From the NCBI GenBank assembly GCA_044507775.1, contig JBIQIY010000012.1, positions 62,001-126,000 on the forward strand: a stretch of 64,000 nucleotides of DNA. Reading direction: 5' to 3'. Shown here one piece after another: positions 42,546 through 51,665 of the stretch; the first letter of the stretch is position 1; each line of letters starts with the position of its first letter. The DNA is from Chryseosolibacter sp044507775 (GTDB lineage Bacteria; Bacteroidota; Bacteroidia; Cytophagales; Cyclobacteriaceae). A program made the translations under genes and the position numbers. Under the pieces are notes generated by a model that saw nothing but the letters and a program-made list of their open reading frames with translations, did not search any database and was not told the origin of the DNA.

Positions 42546-44682
42546 GTTGGGATTCCCCTAAACGGGCGGCGATCCTGCGAATGTCATGCGCCAGCGCAAA
42601 AATCATCGACAATTGCGTAAGCGTCTGAATGGCCAGCGGGTTTTCTGTAGCCGGGTCAAGTCCTGTTCTCGAGTGGGTATTTTGCAGGTTATCCTCCGCG
42701 CACTGAAGCTCGTAGGTAATGGCGCGCGACACCAATTCAAGTTCGCTGCTTTCCGATCTTCCCCCCGACAGCGATTCGTCCGACAGCGCGGCAATGTATC
42801 CGGTCAGCATGTGATTGGCGATTACAAACTGATGGATAAAACTCGCATTGGCCGGCTGTTGTGGCTCCGACAGCATGCGCTGAAAATTATCGGAAAGATT
42901 TGTGAGGGACACGATGGCGTTTTGCCGGGCCAGCGCATAGGCTGTCGTCCCGGAGTTCTCGGTGTTGAGTGCGATCCACGCCTGCAGGAAGTACTGCCTG
43001 TTCGCTTCCAGCATTTTCTGCATGGAATCGCGGATCTCGTGATGACCCCAGACGGGAAAGATAAATCGCGAGGCGCCAAAGGCGATAATCGATCCGACGA
43101 CTGTATCAATGAGGCGCTCGCGTATCAGCGATTGAAACTCCACCGGATTCAGAAAGTGCAGCGATATCACGAGAAATATGGTCAGGAATACGACAAACGT
43201 AAAATAATTTACGCGCAGCATACTGTAGCCCAGTAACATACTCAGCACAAGGATCACAATCAACACCGTCGTGTTTGAAATGACCCAGAGGATCGCCGAC
43301 ACAATCACGAAGCCGGCGAGGGTCCCCGCCACGCGTTCGATGTTTCGCCTCTTCGTCAGCACATACGCCGGTCGGAGGATCGTTACGATGGTCAGAAGCA
43401 CCCAATAACTGTGTCCCAACGAAAACATCAGCGAAAGGGCATAGCCGATGATGATGGCTGCAGTGAGCCGGATGGCGTGACGGAATGCTCCCGACCGGAT
43501 CGTGAGGTTCTCCACGAGGATTTTGACATTCAGCGGTTGCGTGGCGGCGGTCCTGCTGATTTGCTGCACGGCATCAAAGGAATTCTCCGCGTCCCCTTCC
43601 AGCCTCGTGTACAGGATAATCCTGTTGATCCGGTTTGAAATCTCCTGCACATTATTCAGGATCTTGTTCAGCGCTTCGAGACTCTTGATTTGCTCCGCGT
43701 CTGTTGCGCGTTCCAGGGTGCGGTTTGTGGCGTCCTGCAGATTGTCAAGCCGGCGTGTGATATCCAACTGTTTGCGTACCGGCTTTCCCATCTGCACCGT
43801 GATTCCAATGTATTCCAGCGCCGCTGCCAGCTCGAGAATCAAGCCATAGTACTTGTTGAGCAATCCTGTGTTATCCAGCGTGCGGTGGAGATGTTCGAAG
43901 TTCTGGTAGGAATACATCGTCTGTTCAAAGAGATCCAGCGAGTCCAGGTAGATCATCATGAGACTCCGGCTTCGGGGGCTCGCGTCGCCGACGAACCGCC
44001 GCATACTGAAGAGCAGTTCCTGCGTTTGCGTTTGTACATTCCGCACCTCGCTTTGTTCTCTCATGAGTCGGTTGAAGCACTGCTGCAAGTCCGCCCCTTC
44101 GCGATAAAGGCCCGCGCGTGCACGGACGTAATCGCCTATAGCGATGAGGTGCTCGCCCAGTGCCTGTTCCACCGGCCGGTACGGTCTTATCCTGTGAAGT
44201 GAAAGACTAAACAGCATATACCAGCAGCCACCGGCGCAGATGAGAAGACTTCCCTGGAGGGTGTTATACTCCCGGTTGATAGATAGCAGGTTCAGCAACA
44301 TGACGACAAGGGCAAGCGTTCCAACAGCGCCCGCACGTCCGCCGTAGATCGCGAGCATGGTGAGGAAAAAACCCAGCACAACGATTTGCGTGATGAGCAA
44401 CACCTGGTATTCTTTCGTCAGCGCGGTGAGCAACACAACGCTGGTGTTGAGCACGATCGCAGCCGCCATCCCGTTGCGCCGGTGATGGATCGGTCCGGGC
44501 ACATCCGTGAGGCTTACGAACAACGAACCCCACAGAAAGGGCACAGCGATGGAGAGGCGCCCTGAGAAAATGAAAGCAATTAGGGGCAGCATCACGCCAG
44601 CCGTGATCCTGGCTCCCGAATACCAGTACTGGCTTGAAGTAAACTTTTGTACCTGTTGGAGATATTCGTTGCCGGCCCTCAT
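42541..44682 (-). CDS. FUSC-family inner-membrane protein (YccS/AaeB-like)
   Basis: A 713-residue membrane protein with two membrane blocks. The first (about 20-155) has six helices, including ARITAGVMLPLIAFIFSG and VGTLALVVMLLNLLSI. A long soluble region follows, then the FUSC block (about 395-535; AFRHAIRLTAAIIIGYALSLMF, YWVLLTIVTILRPAYVLTKRRNIERVAGTLAGF) and a cytoplasmic C-terminal tail. The motif RPxxxxTxxRxxxRxxGTxxG, seen here as RPAYVLTKRRNIERVAGTLAG, is diagnostic. The family is linked to efflux of aromatic acids. The stop falls in an inverted word array. Confidence 0.88.
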   Translation of the reverse strand: MRAGNEYLQQVQKFTSSQYWYSGARITAGVMLPLIAFIFSGRLSIAVPFLWGSLFVSLTDVPGPIHHRRNGMAAAIVLNTSVVLLTALTKEYQVLLITQIVVLGFFLTMLAIYGGRAGAVGTLALVVMLLNLLSINREYNTLQGSLLICAGGCWYMLFSLSLHRIRPYRPVEQALGEHLIAIGDYVRARAGLYREGADLQQCFNRLMREQSEVRNVQTQTQELLFSMRRFVGDASPRSRSLMMIYLDSLDLFEQTMYSYQNFEHLHRTLDNTGLLNKYYGLILELAAALEYIGITVQMGKPVRKQLDITRRLDNLQDATNRTLERATDAEQIKSLEALNKILNNVQEISNRINRIILYTRLEGDAENSFDAVQQISRTAATQPLNVKILVENLTIRSGAFRHAIRLTAAIIIGYALSLMFSLGHSYWVLLTIVTILRPAYVLTKRRNIERVAGTLAGFVIVSAILWVISNTTVLIVILVLSMLLGYSMLRVNYFTFVVFLTIFLVISLHFLNPVEFQSLIRERLIDTVVGSIIAFGASRFIFPVWGHHEIRDSMQKMLEANRQYFLQAWIALNTENSGTTAYALARQNAIVSLTNLSDNFQRMLSEPQQPANASFIHQFVIANHMLTGYIAALSDESLSGGRSESSELELVSRAITYELQCAEDNLQNTHSRTGLDPATENPLAIQTLTQLSMIFALAHDIRRIAARLGESQQ

Positions 44683-44860
44683 TGCGGCTTAAAAATAGCA
44701 AAAGAGCTCACGTTCCGGAGTTTCCGTGAAAGTAATTGTCCTCCGAATGGTTTCGGACACCGAACGCCGCCGGGAAGTGACTGGCCGACGGCATTTGGCA
44801 TGACTATTTTCTTGTCTGTTAGTCAACGGTCAATCTTCAAGTGGTTTAAACGCGTTACTT

Positions 44861-45106
44861 ATGGGTTCAGTTAACATTGATACACAGGACAACATCAGCA
44901 TCAAGGATTTTGAAGATGGCAACTCCATCCAGGTCAGGGTCATGATTCCGCCTTCGGAGAAATCGGAGTACAACAAGGGCAATCGCATCAAGGTCACCCG
45001 TGAAGGGAAAGAGATGGAAGGCAAGATCGTTTCGGATCCGATCCTGATCGACGACAAACGGGAAGATGGAAATATTACCCTGTCACTGATCGTGGAAAAG
45101 GACTAA
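44861..45106 (+). CDS. Small hypothetical protein (81 aa)
   Basis: An 81-residue acidic soluble protein: ISIKDFEDGNSIQVRVMIPP, NRIKVTREGKEMEGKIVSDP, ITLSLIVEKD. The pattern of short strands with a G-rich turn looks like a small beta-barrel or PilZ-/ASCH-like fold, but no family is recognised. It is alone on its strand, between the FUSC and ClC genes (both minus). ATG codon and composition support a real gene. Confidence 0.6.
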   Translation: MGSVNIDTQDNISIKDFEDGNSIQVRVMIPPSEKSEYNKGNRIKVTREGKEMEGKIVSDPILIDDKREDGNITLSLIVEKD

Positions 45107-45138
45107 TCGAGGTCGTGCCTCCATGCGCAGCGGTGCGA

Positions 45139-46992
45139 TCACTTCCGGAAGATCGTTCGTCCCCGGTTGATGATGCCGATAGTCTCGGACCACATGGAAA
45201 TATGGCGGGATTGCTGACGGTCGTGTCTGAACCGCTCTTCAAAACTTTTCAGGACATTGAATTGCGAGATAAACCCGGTCAGGTGCCTGGAAGAACGGTC
45301 GAAGACGGGAAGAATATCCTGACGCGTCTTCAGCATAAACTGAACGACGAGCTTGAGAGAATTATCGGCGTACACTGAATATATTTTGCGCGACATCAGG
45401 GTAGTAATGGCGGCCTCTTCATCATGCTCTTTTTCAAGAAAACGTTTCCGGTCGATCGATCCGCTGAGGAAGGAGGCGTTGGCACCTCCCACAAAAAGCG
45501 TGTTGTAGGGATAGTTGATCCCCTCGCGTTGAAGCCACTCCCGCAGCTCTGTGATCTTCATCGATGGCGATAAGATTGTTATTCCCGCATCCTTTGCCGC
45601 GACGGTAAAGTCTTCTGTTCGCGTGATCTCAAGAAGGTCCGGCACAAAGTGTTCCGGCGCGATTACGCCCCGGCGTTTGATCTTCTCGGTCATGATCGTT
45701 CCGCGCATCAGGATAAACGACACCATGTAAGAACTCACGCAGCCCGCAAGCAAAGGAAGGAGAGTGCTTTCCTCCATCGTCGTTTCAAGAGCGAATACGA
45801 TGGAAGTGAGCAGTGCCCTGGCACATCCGGCGAACAGCGCGGCCATGCCCACGAGGGCTGCCAGCGAAAGATTGATTCCGGCGTTCGGGAACAACTCCTG
45901 GCCGCCCATACCGATGAGACAGCCGATCGAACTTCCAATGGTCAGCAATGGCGCCAGCGTTCCACCCGATGTTCCACTTCCCAAGGCGAACGCCCATGAA
46001 ACAAACTTCCAGAAACACAGTGATACCAGCACGGGTACAGCGAGGTTTCCCGACAGTCCCGCCGTAATATTTTCGTAACCGACTCCGAGCGTTTCCGGCG
46101 CGAAGGTTCCGACCACGCCGACAACCACACCCCCGATCGCGGGATACCACATCCAATGGACAGGCAATTTTTCAAAACCGTCCTCCAACAAATACAATAT
46201 TTTCGTAATGCCTACGGAAATAAAACCGATCACAATGCCCGTACCCGCGTAGAAGATAACTGCCTGGCTGCTGGCTGTCGTCACCCGAGGCATGGGGAAA
46301 GTGGGTTCGGTTCCAAAGAGAATGTAGTGCATGCACGCTCCCGTGATGCACGCAATCGTCACCGGGACAAACGAACGCGGTGAGAATTCGAACAACAGTA
46401 GTTCGATCGCCAGCAGGATTGCCGCGAAGGGTGTGCCGAAAATCGCGGTCATCCCGGCTGTGGCGCCGGCAGCGAGAAGCACTTTCCGCTCCTGCGCGGT
46501 GATATCCAGGGTCTGGCCGCAAAAGGATCCAAGCGCCCCGCCCGTTGAAATGATGGGGCCCTCGGCACCAAAAGGACCACCCGTGCCAATCGAAACCGCC
46601 GCCGACAACGGCTTGAGTACGGTGATGACCGGATGGATCTTGCTCTCGTTCGTGATGACTTTTTCCATCGCCTCCGGAATTCCGTGGCCGCGAATCGCCT
46701 TCGATCCGAAGCGCGCCATGATGCCCACAACGACGCCACCCGCAACCGGTATGGCTATCACCCAGTATCCAAGATTATTGTCCGCGGGCGAAACGGCTGC
46801 TATTGAGAACTTTCCGAAGAACGAGATGCTCGTAAACAGGTTGATGAGGTAGAGAAGACCTTTCGCCAGAAAACCGATCAGGATGGCATTTATGAGGGCA
46901 AGCGCCGAAATGTAAAGAGTTCTCCTGACCCTGCGCGGGCTTTCTGATTGAAGAGGTGATATGTTTTCGTCGTAATCCAGCAGCTTTTTCAA
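45139..46992 (-). CDS. ClC chloride channel/transporter with CBS domains
   Basis: A 617-residue membrane protein. The start codon is TTG at 46992, with no in-frame ATG near, so the exact start is uncertain. The ClC ion-path motifs are present: RGHGIPEAM for GSGIP, GTGGPFGAEGPI containing the gating glutamate, and GSGTSGGTLAPLLTIGS for the third site. A CBS-type regulatory region covers about 470-600 (ITELREWLQREGINYPYN, AAITTLMSRKIYSVYADNSLK). It transports chloride, possibly in exchange for protons; the CBS domains often bind adenine nucleotides. The sequence does not decide channel versus exchanger. Confidence 0.88.
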   Translation of the reverse strand: MKKLLDYDENISPLQSESPRRVRRTLYISALALINAILIGFLAKGLLYLINLFTSISFFGKFSIAAVSPADNNLGYWVIAIPVAGGVVVGIMARFGSKAIRGHGIPEAMEKVITNESKIHPVITVLKPLSAAVSIGTGGPFGAEGPIISTGGALGSFCGQTLDITAQERKVLLAAGATAGMTAIFGTPFAAILLAIELLLFEFSPRSFVPVTIACITGACMHYILFGTEPTFPMPRVTTASSQAVIFYAGTGIVIGFISVGITKILYLLEDGFEKLPVHWMWYPAIGGVVVGVVGTFAPETLGVGYENITAGLSGNLAVPVLVSLCFWKFVSWAFALGSGTSGGTLAPLLTIGSSIGCLIGMGGQELFPNAGINLSLAALVGMAALFAGCARALLTSIVFALETTMEESTLLPLLAGCVSSYMVSFILMRGTIMTEKIKRRGVIAPEHFVPDLLEITRTEDFTVAAKDAGITILSPSMKITELREWLQREGINYPYNTLFVGGANASFLSGSIDRKRFLEKEHDEEAAITTLMSRKIYSVYADNSLKLVVQFMLKTRQDILPVFDRSSRHLTGFISQFNVLKSFEERFRHDRQQSRHISMWSETIGIINRGRTIFRK

Positions 46993-47061
46993 TTCAGCCG
47001 CAAATTAAAGGTATGGAGAGGGGATATTGAAGTGGGATTGTGATTTTGTTCAAAGTGAGGG

Positions 47062-47230
47062 GATAGGATATAAGGATATAGGGTATAGGGGATATAGGGG
47101 ATATAGGGGAAATGAGGTGATATGGGACAGTGTCAATAGAAGCCTACCTTATATCCTTTATATCCCTATTCCCCTTATATCCCTATTCCCCCTATACCCT
47201 AGACCCTATACCCCCTACACCCCCTTATCC
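47062..47230. repeat. Inverted array of GGATATAGG 8-9 bp words
   Basis: The left arm (about 47062-47124) is a run of ggatataag, ggatatagg and gggatatag words. The right arm (about 47148-47230) has the reverse complements, ccttatatc and ccctatacc. The right arm overlaps the 3' end of phoU. A single-arm relative lies at 61736-61795. Confidence 0.75.
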
Positions 47231-47880
47231 TTCCTATGCTTCAACACTCGCGCCTCCATATGAAAGACAATTTCCTCGGAAATATTTTTCGTAAGATCGC
47301 CGGAGCGCTCCAGGTTGCGAACCATCAACATCAGCGTCAGAATTGATTTGGCGTCATCCGGATATTTCCGGACGAGATGTGCGGCGGTTTTCAATGCCTT
47401 CTTGAAGTAATCGTTCACCTCCACATCTTTTTTCACCGCCTTGAGCGCCGGCTTGGTCTGCGTCTTCTTCAAAGCGTTGCTGATATCCTTGAGCATGGAG
47501 ACGAGGACCTCGATCATGGGCACTACCTGCATCTCGTCTATCCACTTGAGTTCATCCTTGTCGGCGTCTTTCACCACTTTTGCCAGGCTCTTCGCGCTGT
47601 CGCCGATTCTTTCCAGCGCGTTGGCGATCTTCAGCGTTGCCAGTACAAGGCGAAGGTCCGTGGCCACGGGCGTATAGAGCGCGAGAATATTTTCGCAGTC
47701 GCGGTCGATGGCGAGTTCCTGTACATTGACCTTGCGCTCATCCGCAATTACTTCGCGCGCGAGGTCAGCATCGTTCTCCCGGATGGCTTCCGCGCATTTT
47801 TCCATTTGCGCCTTCACCATGGACAACATATCGAGCAGATTCTCTTTCAGGGCCTGAAGTTCCGGTTCAATCGCTGGCAT
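47215..47880 (-). CDS. phoU: Phosphate transport regulator PhoU
   Basis: A 221-residue cytoplasmic protein of two three-helix bundles. PhoU metal-binding motifs are visible: RVNxx...E.. region as ADERKVNVQELAIDRDCENIL, DLRLVLATLKIANALERIGDSAKSLAK, and the second-bundle copy SILTLMLMVRNLERSGDLTKNISEEIVF. It controls PstSCAB and the phosphate two-component system. It is the last gene of the pst operon, 25 bases after pstB. Its stop lies inside the inverted word array. Confidence 0.92.
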   Translation of the reverse strand: MPAIEPELQALKENLLDMLSMVKAQMEKCAEAIRENDADLAREVIADERKVNVQELAIDRDCENILALYTPVATDLRLVLATLKIANALERIGDSAKSLAKVVKDADKDELKWIDEMQVVPMIEVLVSMLKDISNALKKTQTKPALKAVKKDVEVNDYFKKALKTAAHLVRKYPDDAKSILTLMLMVRNLERSGDLTKNISEEIVFHMEARVLKHRKDKGV

Positions 47881-47905
47881 AAGGTTTAGTTATTGGCGGA
47901 TGGCG

Positions 47906-48658
47906 CTAGCCGAATCTGCCCGTTATATAATTTTCCGTTTGCTTGTTCGACGGGTTGGTAAACAGCACGCCCGTCTTTTCGTATTCTATCAATTCGCCGA
48001 GATAGAAGAAAGCCGTGCGATCGCTTACGCGCGCGGCCTGCTGCATGTTGTGCGTCACGATGACAATGGTGTATTTCTCTTTGAGCTCATGTATAAGCTC
48101 TTCGATTTTCGCCGTTGAAATCGGATCGAGTGCCGATGCCGGCTCGTCCATGAGGATGACCATGGGCTTGACGGCCAGGGTCCGCGCAATGCACAACCTC
48201 TGCTGCTGTCCGCCGGAAAGTGACAGGGCTGGTTTTCCGAGCTTGTCTTTCACTTCGCTCCAGAGGGCAGCCTGCTTCAATGACTTTTCCACGCGCTCGT
48301 TGATCTCGCGCTTGTCGTTCATCCCATGAATTCTCAAGCCATACGCGACGTTTTCGTAGATCGTTTTTGGAAACGGATTCGGCTTCTGGAAAACCATCCC
48401 GACTTTGCGGCGCAGCTCTTCCACGCGCACCTTCTTGTCGTATATCTCCTTCCCGTCAATGATGACCTTGCCTTCTTTACGGAAACTTTCAATATAGTCA
48501 TTCATCCGGTTCAGCGTGCGGAGAAACGTGGATTTGCCGCAACCCGATGGACCAATGAAGGCGGTAACCGTATTCTCCCGGATCGTCATCGAGACATCTT
48601 TGAGAACATGGTTATCACCATAATACACGTTTACCTTCCTCGCTTCAATCGGTCTCAT
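47906..48658 (-). CDS. pstB: Phosphate ABC transporter ATP-binding protein PstB
   Basis: A 250-residue ATPase with Walker A GPSGCGKST, the PstB-specific segment FRKEGKVIIDGKEIYDKK, Q-loop GMVFQKPNPFPKTIYENVAYG, signature LSLSGGQQQRLCIARTLA and Walker B VILMDEPASALDPIST. The length is normal for PstB. It powers phosphate import through PstCA. There is an 89-base gap after pstA, larger than the other gaps of the operon, which might hold an internal start. Confidence 0.95.
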   Translation of the reverse strand: MRPIEARKVNVYYGDNHVLKDVSMTIRENTVTAFIGPSGCGKSTFLRTLNRMNDYIESFRKEGKVIIDGKEIYDKKVRVEELRRKVGMVFQKPNPFPKTIYENVAYGLRIHGMNDKREINERVEKSLKQAALWSEVKDKLGKPALSLSGGQQQRLCIARTLAVKPMVILMDEPASALDPISTAKIEELIHELKEKYTIVIVTHNMQQAARVSDRTAFFYLGELIEYEKTGVLFTNPSNKQTENYITGRFG

Positions 48659-48747
48659 TAACGCTGGTCATTCGTGAATAAACTCGTCTTTCTTTACTTT
48701 TCATGGCTAGCACAATCAAACAATATCTTTCTCATTACCAAATCGGG

Positions 48748-49605
48748 TTACCACCGTACCTTCTTTTGCCACCGGTTGCGCAGGTATACCGCGATCCCAT
48801 TCATCGCAAATGTCAGTACCAGGAGAACGACGATTGCTGCAGCTGCGTTGACGACGAAGGCTTCCTGCGGCCGCGACACCCAATTGAAGATCTGGATCGG
48901 CAACACCGTGAACTCATCCATCGGGCTCTCAGCGACGAACGGCACGTAGGCCAGCGCTCCGATAACGATCAAGGGTGCGGTCTCTCCTACCGCCCGTGAC
49001 AGCGCGAGAATGATGCCTGTGAGTATACCTCCCGATGCCGCTGGAAGCACCTGGTACCAAATGGTCTGCCAGCGTGTGGCGCCCATTCCGTAAGACGCTT
49101 CCCGCAACGAGTTTGGCACCGCCTTCAGTGCCTCACGCGTAGAAACGATAATGATCGGCAGGATCAACAACGCGAGCGTGGACGCACCTGCCAGTAAGCT
49201 TCCACCCATCTTCATGGTGCGTACAAATATTTGCAATCCCAGCAAGCCGTAGATAATGGAGGGCACACCTGCGAGGTTGGCGATGTTCAATTCGATGATG
49301 TGCGCGAGCCTGTTCCGCTTTCCGTATTCTTCCAGGTAAATGCCCGCGCAGATGCCCAATGGGATTGCGATGATGGCGGTGAGGCCCAGTATCCACGCTG
49401 TACCCGTCCAGGCCGTGAGGATCCCGGCGCGATGCGCTCTTCTCGAAGGAAGGCTGGTGAGAAAGTCCCAGTCGATCCGCCCGACGCCCTGGACGATGAT
49501 GTCGCCGAGAAAGATCGCCAGCACAACAATACCAAGAAAAGTGCAGGCTATGCCAACATACCGGAACGCGTTGTCAATCCATCTGTTTCTACGGATGCTA
49601 CTCAT
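48748..49605 (-). CDS. pstA: Phosphate ABC transporter permease PstA
   Basis: A 285-residue inner-membrane permease with six helices. The family signature YGMGATRWQTIWYQVLPAASGGILTGIILALSRAVGETAPL is present at about residues 180-225, and GVPSIIYGLLGLQIFV precedes it. With PstC it forms the phosphate channel. Its start overlaps the end of pstC by 8 bases, indicating coupled translation. Confidence 0.94.
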   Translation of the reverse strand: MSSIRRNRWIDNAFRYVGIACTFLGIVVLAIFLGDIIVQGVGRIDWDFLTSLPSRRAHRAGILTAWTGTAWILGLTAIIAIPLGICAGIYLEEYGKRNRLAHIIELNIANLAGVPSIIYGLLGLQIFVRTMKMGGSLLAGASTLALLILPIIIVSTREALKAVPNSLREASYGMGATRWQTIWYQVLPAASGGILTGIILALSRAVGETAPLIVIGALAYVPFVAESPMDEFTVLPIQIFNWVSRPQEAFVVNAAAAIVVLLVLTFAMNGIAVYLRNRWQKKVRW

Positions 49606-50476
49606 ATTTTTCCTGGTATTTTTTCTTAAGCCAGAAACTCAGGTTGTTCAGCAGGAACGTAAACACAAACAATGTGATGCCAGCGGCAAAGATGGTCTTG
49701 TATTCAAGTGAGCCGTGCTCAACATCGCCGAGGCTAACCTGCACGATATACGCTGTGATGGTTTCCACGGATTCCCGGGGATCCAGCGTCAGGTTGGGCT
49801 GTTGCCCCGCCGCGATCGCGACGACCATCGTCTCTCCCACCGCACGCGCAATTCCCAGGATCACCGACACCATAATGCCGGATGACGCCGCCGGGACGAC
49901 TACTTTGAAAGCCGTCTGGAATTTGGTCGCGCCCATACCGTACGATGCTTCCCGCAAAGAACCCGGCACTGCGTACAGCGCGTCTTCGCTAAGCGACGAG
50001 ATCACAGGGATGATCATGATCCCCATCACCAGGCCCGCCGACAGAGCGTTGAAACTTCCGAGTCCCGGAATAAAAGACTGAAGAAAAGGAGTCACGACAG
50101 TCAACGCGAAGAATCCGTACACAACGGTAGGGACCGCAGCGAGTAACTCAAGCGCGGGCTTAAGCATCTTCCGGAAGCCAGGGGTCGCGTATTCGCTGAG
50201 ATATACGGCTATGACAATACCCAAAGGTACTGCCGTTAGTACGGCAATAGCAGTAGTAAGGAATGTGCCCGCGAGCAAAGGAAGGATGCCGTATCTTTTT
50301 TGCGTGAACAACGGAGTCCATTCCGTATCAAACAAAAAGTCGTGCAGCGGTACCGTTACAAAAAAGCCCCATGACTCCGATACTAACACCCAAATGATCC
50401 CGAGGGTCGTCAGCACCGTGATCAGTCCGGAGAAGGCCAGTACCTTCTCGATAACAATTTCACTCGTCCGTTTCAA
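49598..50476 (-). CDS. pstC: Phosphate ABC transporter permease PstC
   Basis: A 292-residue permease. It carries FLTTAIAVLTAVPLGIVIAVYLSEY, AAVPTVVYGFFAL and YGMGATKFQTAFKVVVPAASSGIMVSVILGIARAVGETM, the PstC signature. It lies 25 bases after pstS and overlaps pstA by 8 bases. Its N-terminal helix (FSGLITVLTTLGIIWVLVSESWGFF) is of normal form. Confidence 0.94.
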   Translation of the reverse strand: MKRTSEIVIEKVLAFSGLITVLTTLGIIWVLVSESWGFFVTVPLHDFLFDTEWTPLFTQKRYGILPLLAGTFLTTAIAVLTAVPLGIVIAVYLSEYATPGFRKMLKPALELLAAVPTVVYGFFALTVVTPFLQSFIPGLGSFNALSAGLVMGIMIIPVISSLSEDALYAVPGSLREASYGMGATKFQTAFKVVVPAASSGIMVSVILGIARAVGETMVVAIAAGQQPNLTLDPRESVETITAYIVQVSLGDVEHGSLEYKTIFAAGITLFVFTFLLNNLSFWLKKKYQEKYE

Positions 50477-50501
50477 GTTCCTGGAAATGAGTTTCGCCCG
50501 A

Positions 50502-51464
50502 TCATTGAATAGAATCCCGTTGTTGATTCACACCCGCGATCGCGTTCAGTTTTGAAATACCTTCCGAATACTCCTCATCCGTCAAAGGAATATATCCCAC
50601 ATCGGGTACCAGCAACGATGCGTTCTCCAGATAGAACCGCACGAATGCTTCCACCTCAGGGCGTTTGGCCGACACGTCGGACACATAGATAAACACCGGC
50701 CTCGAAAGAGGCGCATAGGTTCCGTTCTTCACCGTCTCATTGCTGGGAAAGACGACGCTCTCACCGTTGTTCACACCCACCAGCTTCAACTTGTTTTTGT
50801 TTTCCTCGTAGTATGCGAGTCCGAAAAATCCCAGACCATTCTTGTCACCCGCGATTCCCTGTACCAGCACGTTGTCATCTTCGCTGGCGGTATAATCACC
50901 CCGGCTAGAACCACTCTTTCCGACAATGGCTTCTGTAAAGTAGTCGTATGTTCCCGACGCGATGCCGGGTCCGTATAAGTGAAACTCTTCGTCCGGCCAT
51001 TTCGGATTTACGTGCTTCCATCGCGTGATCTTTTCTTGCGCACCGGGCTCCCATATTTTCCTCAACTCTTCAACTGAAATTTCGTTCAGCCAGTTGTTCT
51101 CCTTATTTACAACAACAACCAGTCCGTCAAATGCAACCTTCAGTTCAATAAAGCCGATATTGTTTTTCTTGCAGTCCTCGGCTTCCCGCGCTTTGACCGG
51201 CCGTGACGCGTTGTTGATATCCGTTTCACCGCGGGCAAACTTGTTAAAGCCACCTCCGGTGCCGGAGACTCCGACCGTAACCTTCACATCGGGCTGATCG
51301 ATTCTGAATTCTTCTGCAATCGCCTCGGTAATGGGATACACGGTGCTCGAGCCATCGATTCGGATTTCACCCCCAAGCCTTCCCTCCGCGCTTCCGTCAT
51401 TTCCCGATCCGCAGCCTGCGGCGACCAATGCCAACAGCGCGAGTCCTAATTTACTGAGTCTCAT
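50502..51464 (-). CDS. pstS: Phosphate-binding lipoprotein PstS
   Basis: An earlier in-frame ATG (51482) exists, but the promoter element at 51485-51492 would place the transcription start beyond it, so ATG 51464 is chosen. The 320-residue protein has a lipoprotein signal (lipobox AAGC, Cys18) and the phosphate-binding segments IRIDGSSTVYPITEAIAEEF and GVSGTGGGFNKFARGETDINNASR. Later come FDGLVVVVNKENNW and YEENKNKLKLVGV. It captures phosphate in the periplasm and passes it to PstCA. First gene of the operon. Confidence 0.93.
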   Translation of the reverse strand: MRLSKLGLALLALVAAGCGSGNDGSAEGRLGGEIRIDGSSTVYPITEAIAEEFRIDQPDVKVTVGVSGTGGGFNKFARGETDINNASRPVKAREAEDCKKNNIGFIELKVAFDGLVVVVNKENNWLNEISVEELRKIWEPGAQEKITRWKHVNPKWPDEEFHLYGPGIASGTYDYFTEAIVGKSGSSRGDYTASEDDNVLVQGIAGDKNGLGFFGLAYYEENKNKLKLVGVNNGESVVFPSNETVKNGTYAPLSRPVFIYVSDVSAKRPEVEAFVRFYLENASLLVPDVGYIPLTDEEYSEGISKLNAIAGVNQQRDSIQ

Positions 51465-51484
51465 ATAGATCCATTCGTTCATTA

Positions 51485-51492
51485 CAAATGTA
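51485..51492 (-). promoter_or_regulatory. -7 element of the pstSCAB-phoU promoter
   Basis: On the minus strand TACATTTG is an exact TAnnTTTG. The start site would be near 51479. No TTTG element lies at the usual 19-base distance upstream, which fits a promoter that depends on an activator such as PhoB bound further upstream. Confidence 0.5.
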
Positions 51493-51523
51493 AAGGAAGG
51501 GTCTCAATTAACGGGAGCCCCGA

Positions 51524-51541
51524 TGTTAAGTTTATGTTAAG
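51524..51541. promoter_or_regulatory. Pho-box-like direct repeat between pstS and the porin
   Basis: TGTTAAG-TTTA-TGTTAAG is two identical 7-base repeats with 11-base period, the geometry of PhoB boxes (7 bp repeats, 4 bp spacer). A looser third copy (TGTTAAA) lies at 51566-51572. It stands between the divergent pst operon and porin gene and could control both. No phoB/phoR gene is in the window. Confidence 0.6.
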
Positions 51542-51593
51542 TCCTGGCCGGCAGGATTACCTCCATGTTAAATCGACCTGATTATTCAGCTGA

Positions 51594-51627
51594 TTGGTTT
51601 TCCCCAATCAAAATTGACCTTACTTTG
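51594..51627 (+). promoter_or_regulatory. Candidate promoter of the porin gene
   Basis: TTG at 51594-51596 and TTACTTTG at 51620-51627 (7 of 8 against TAnnTTTG) are 23 bases apart. The start would be near 51634, about 30 bases before ATG 51666. Weak match. Confidence 0.3.
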
Positions 51628-51665
51628 CGACGATTTTCAAACCGTTCGCAGACTAATAAAGTGCT

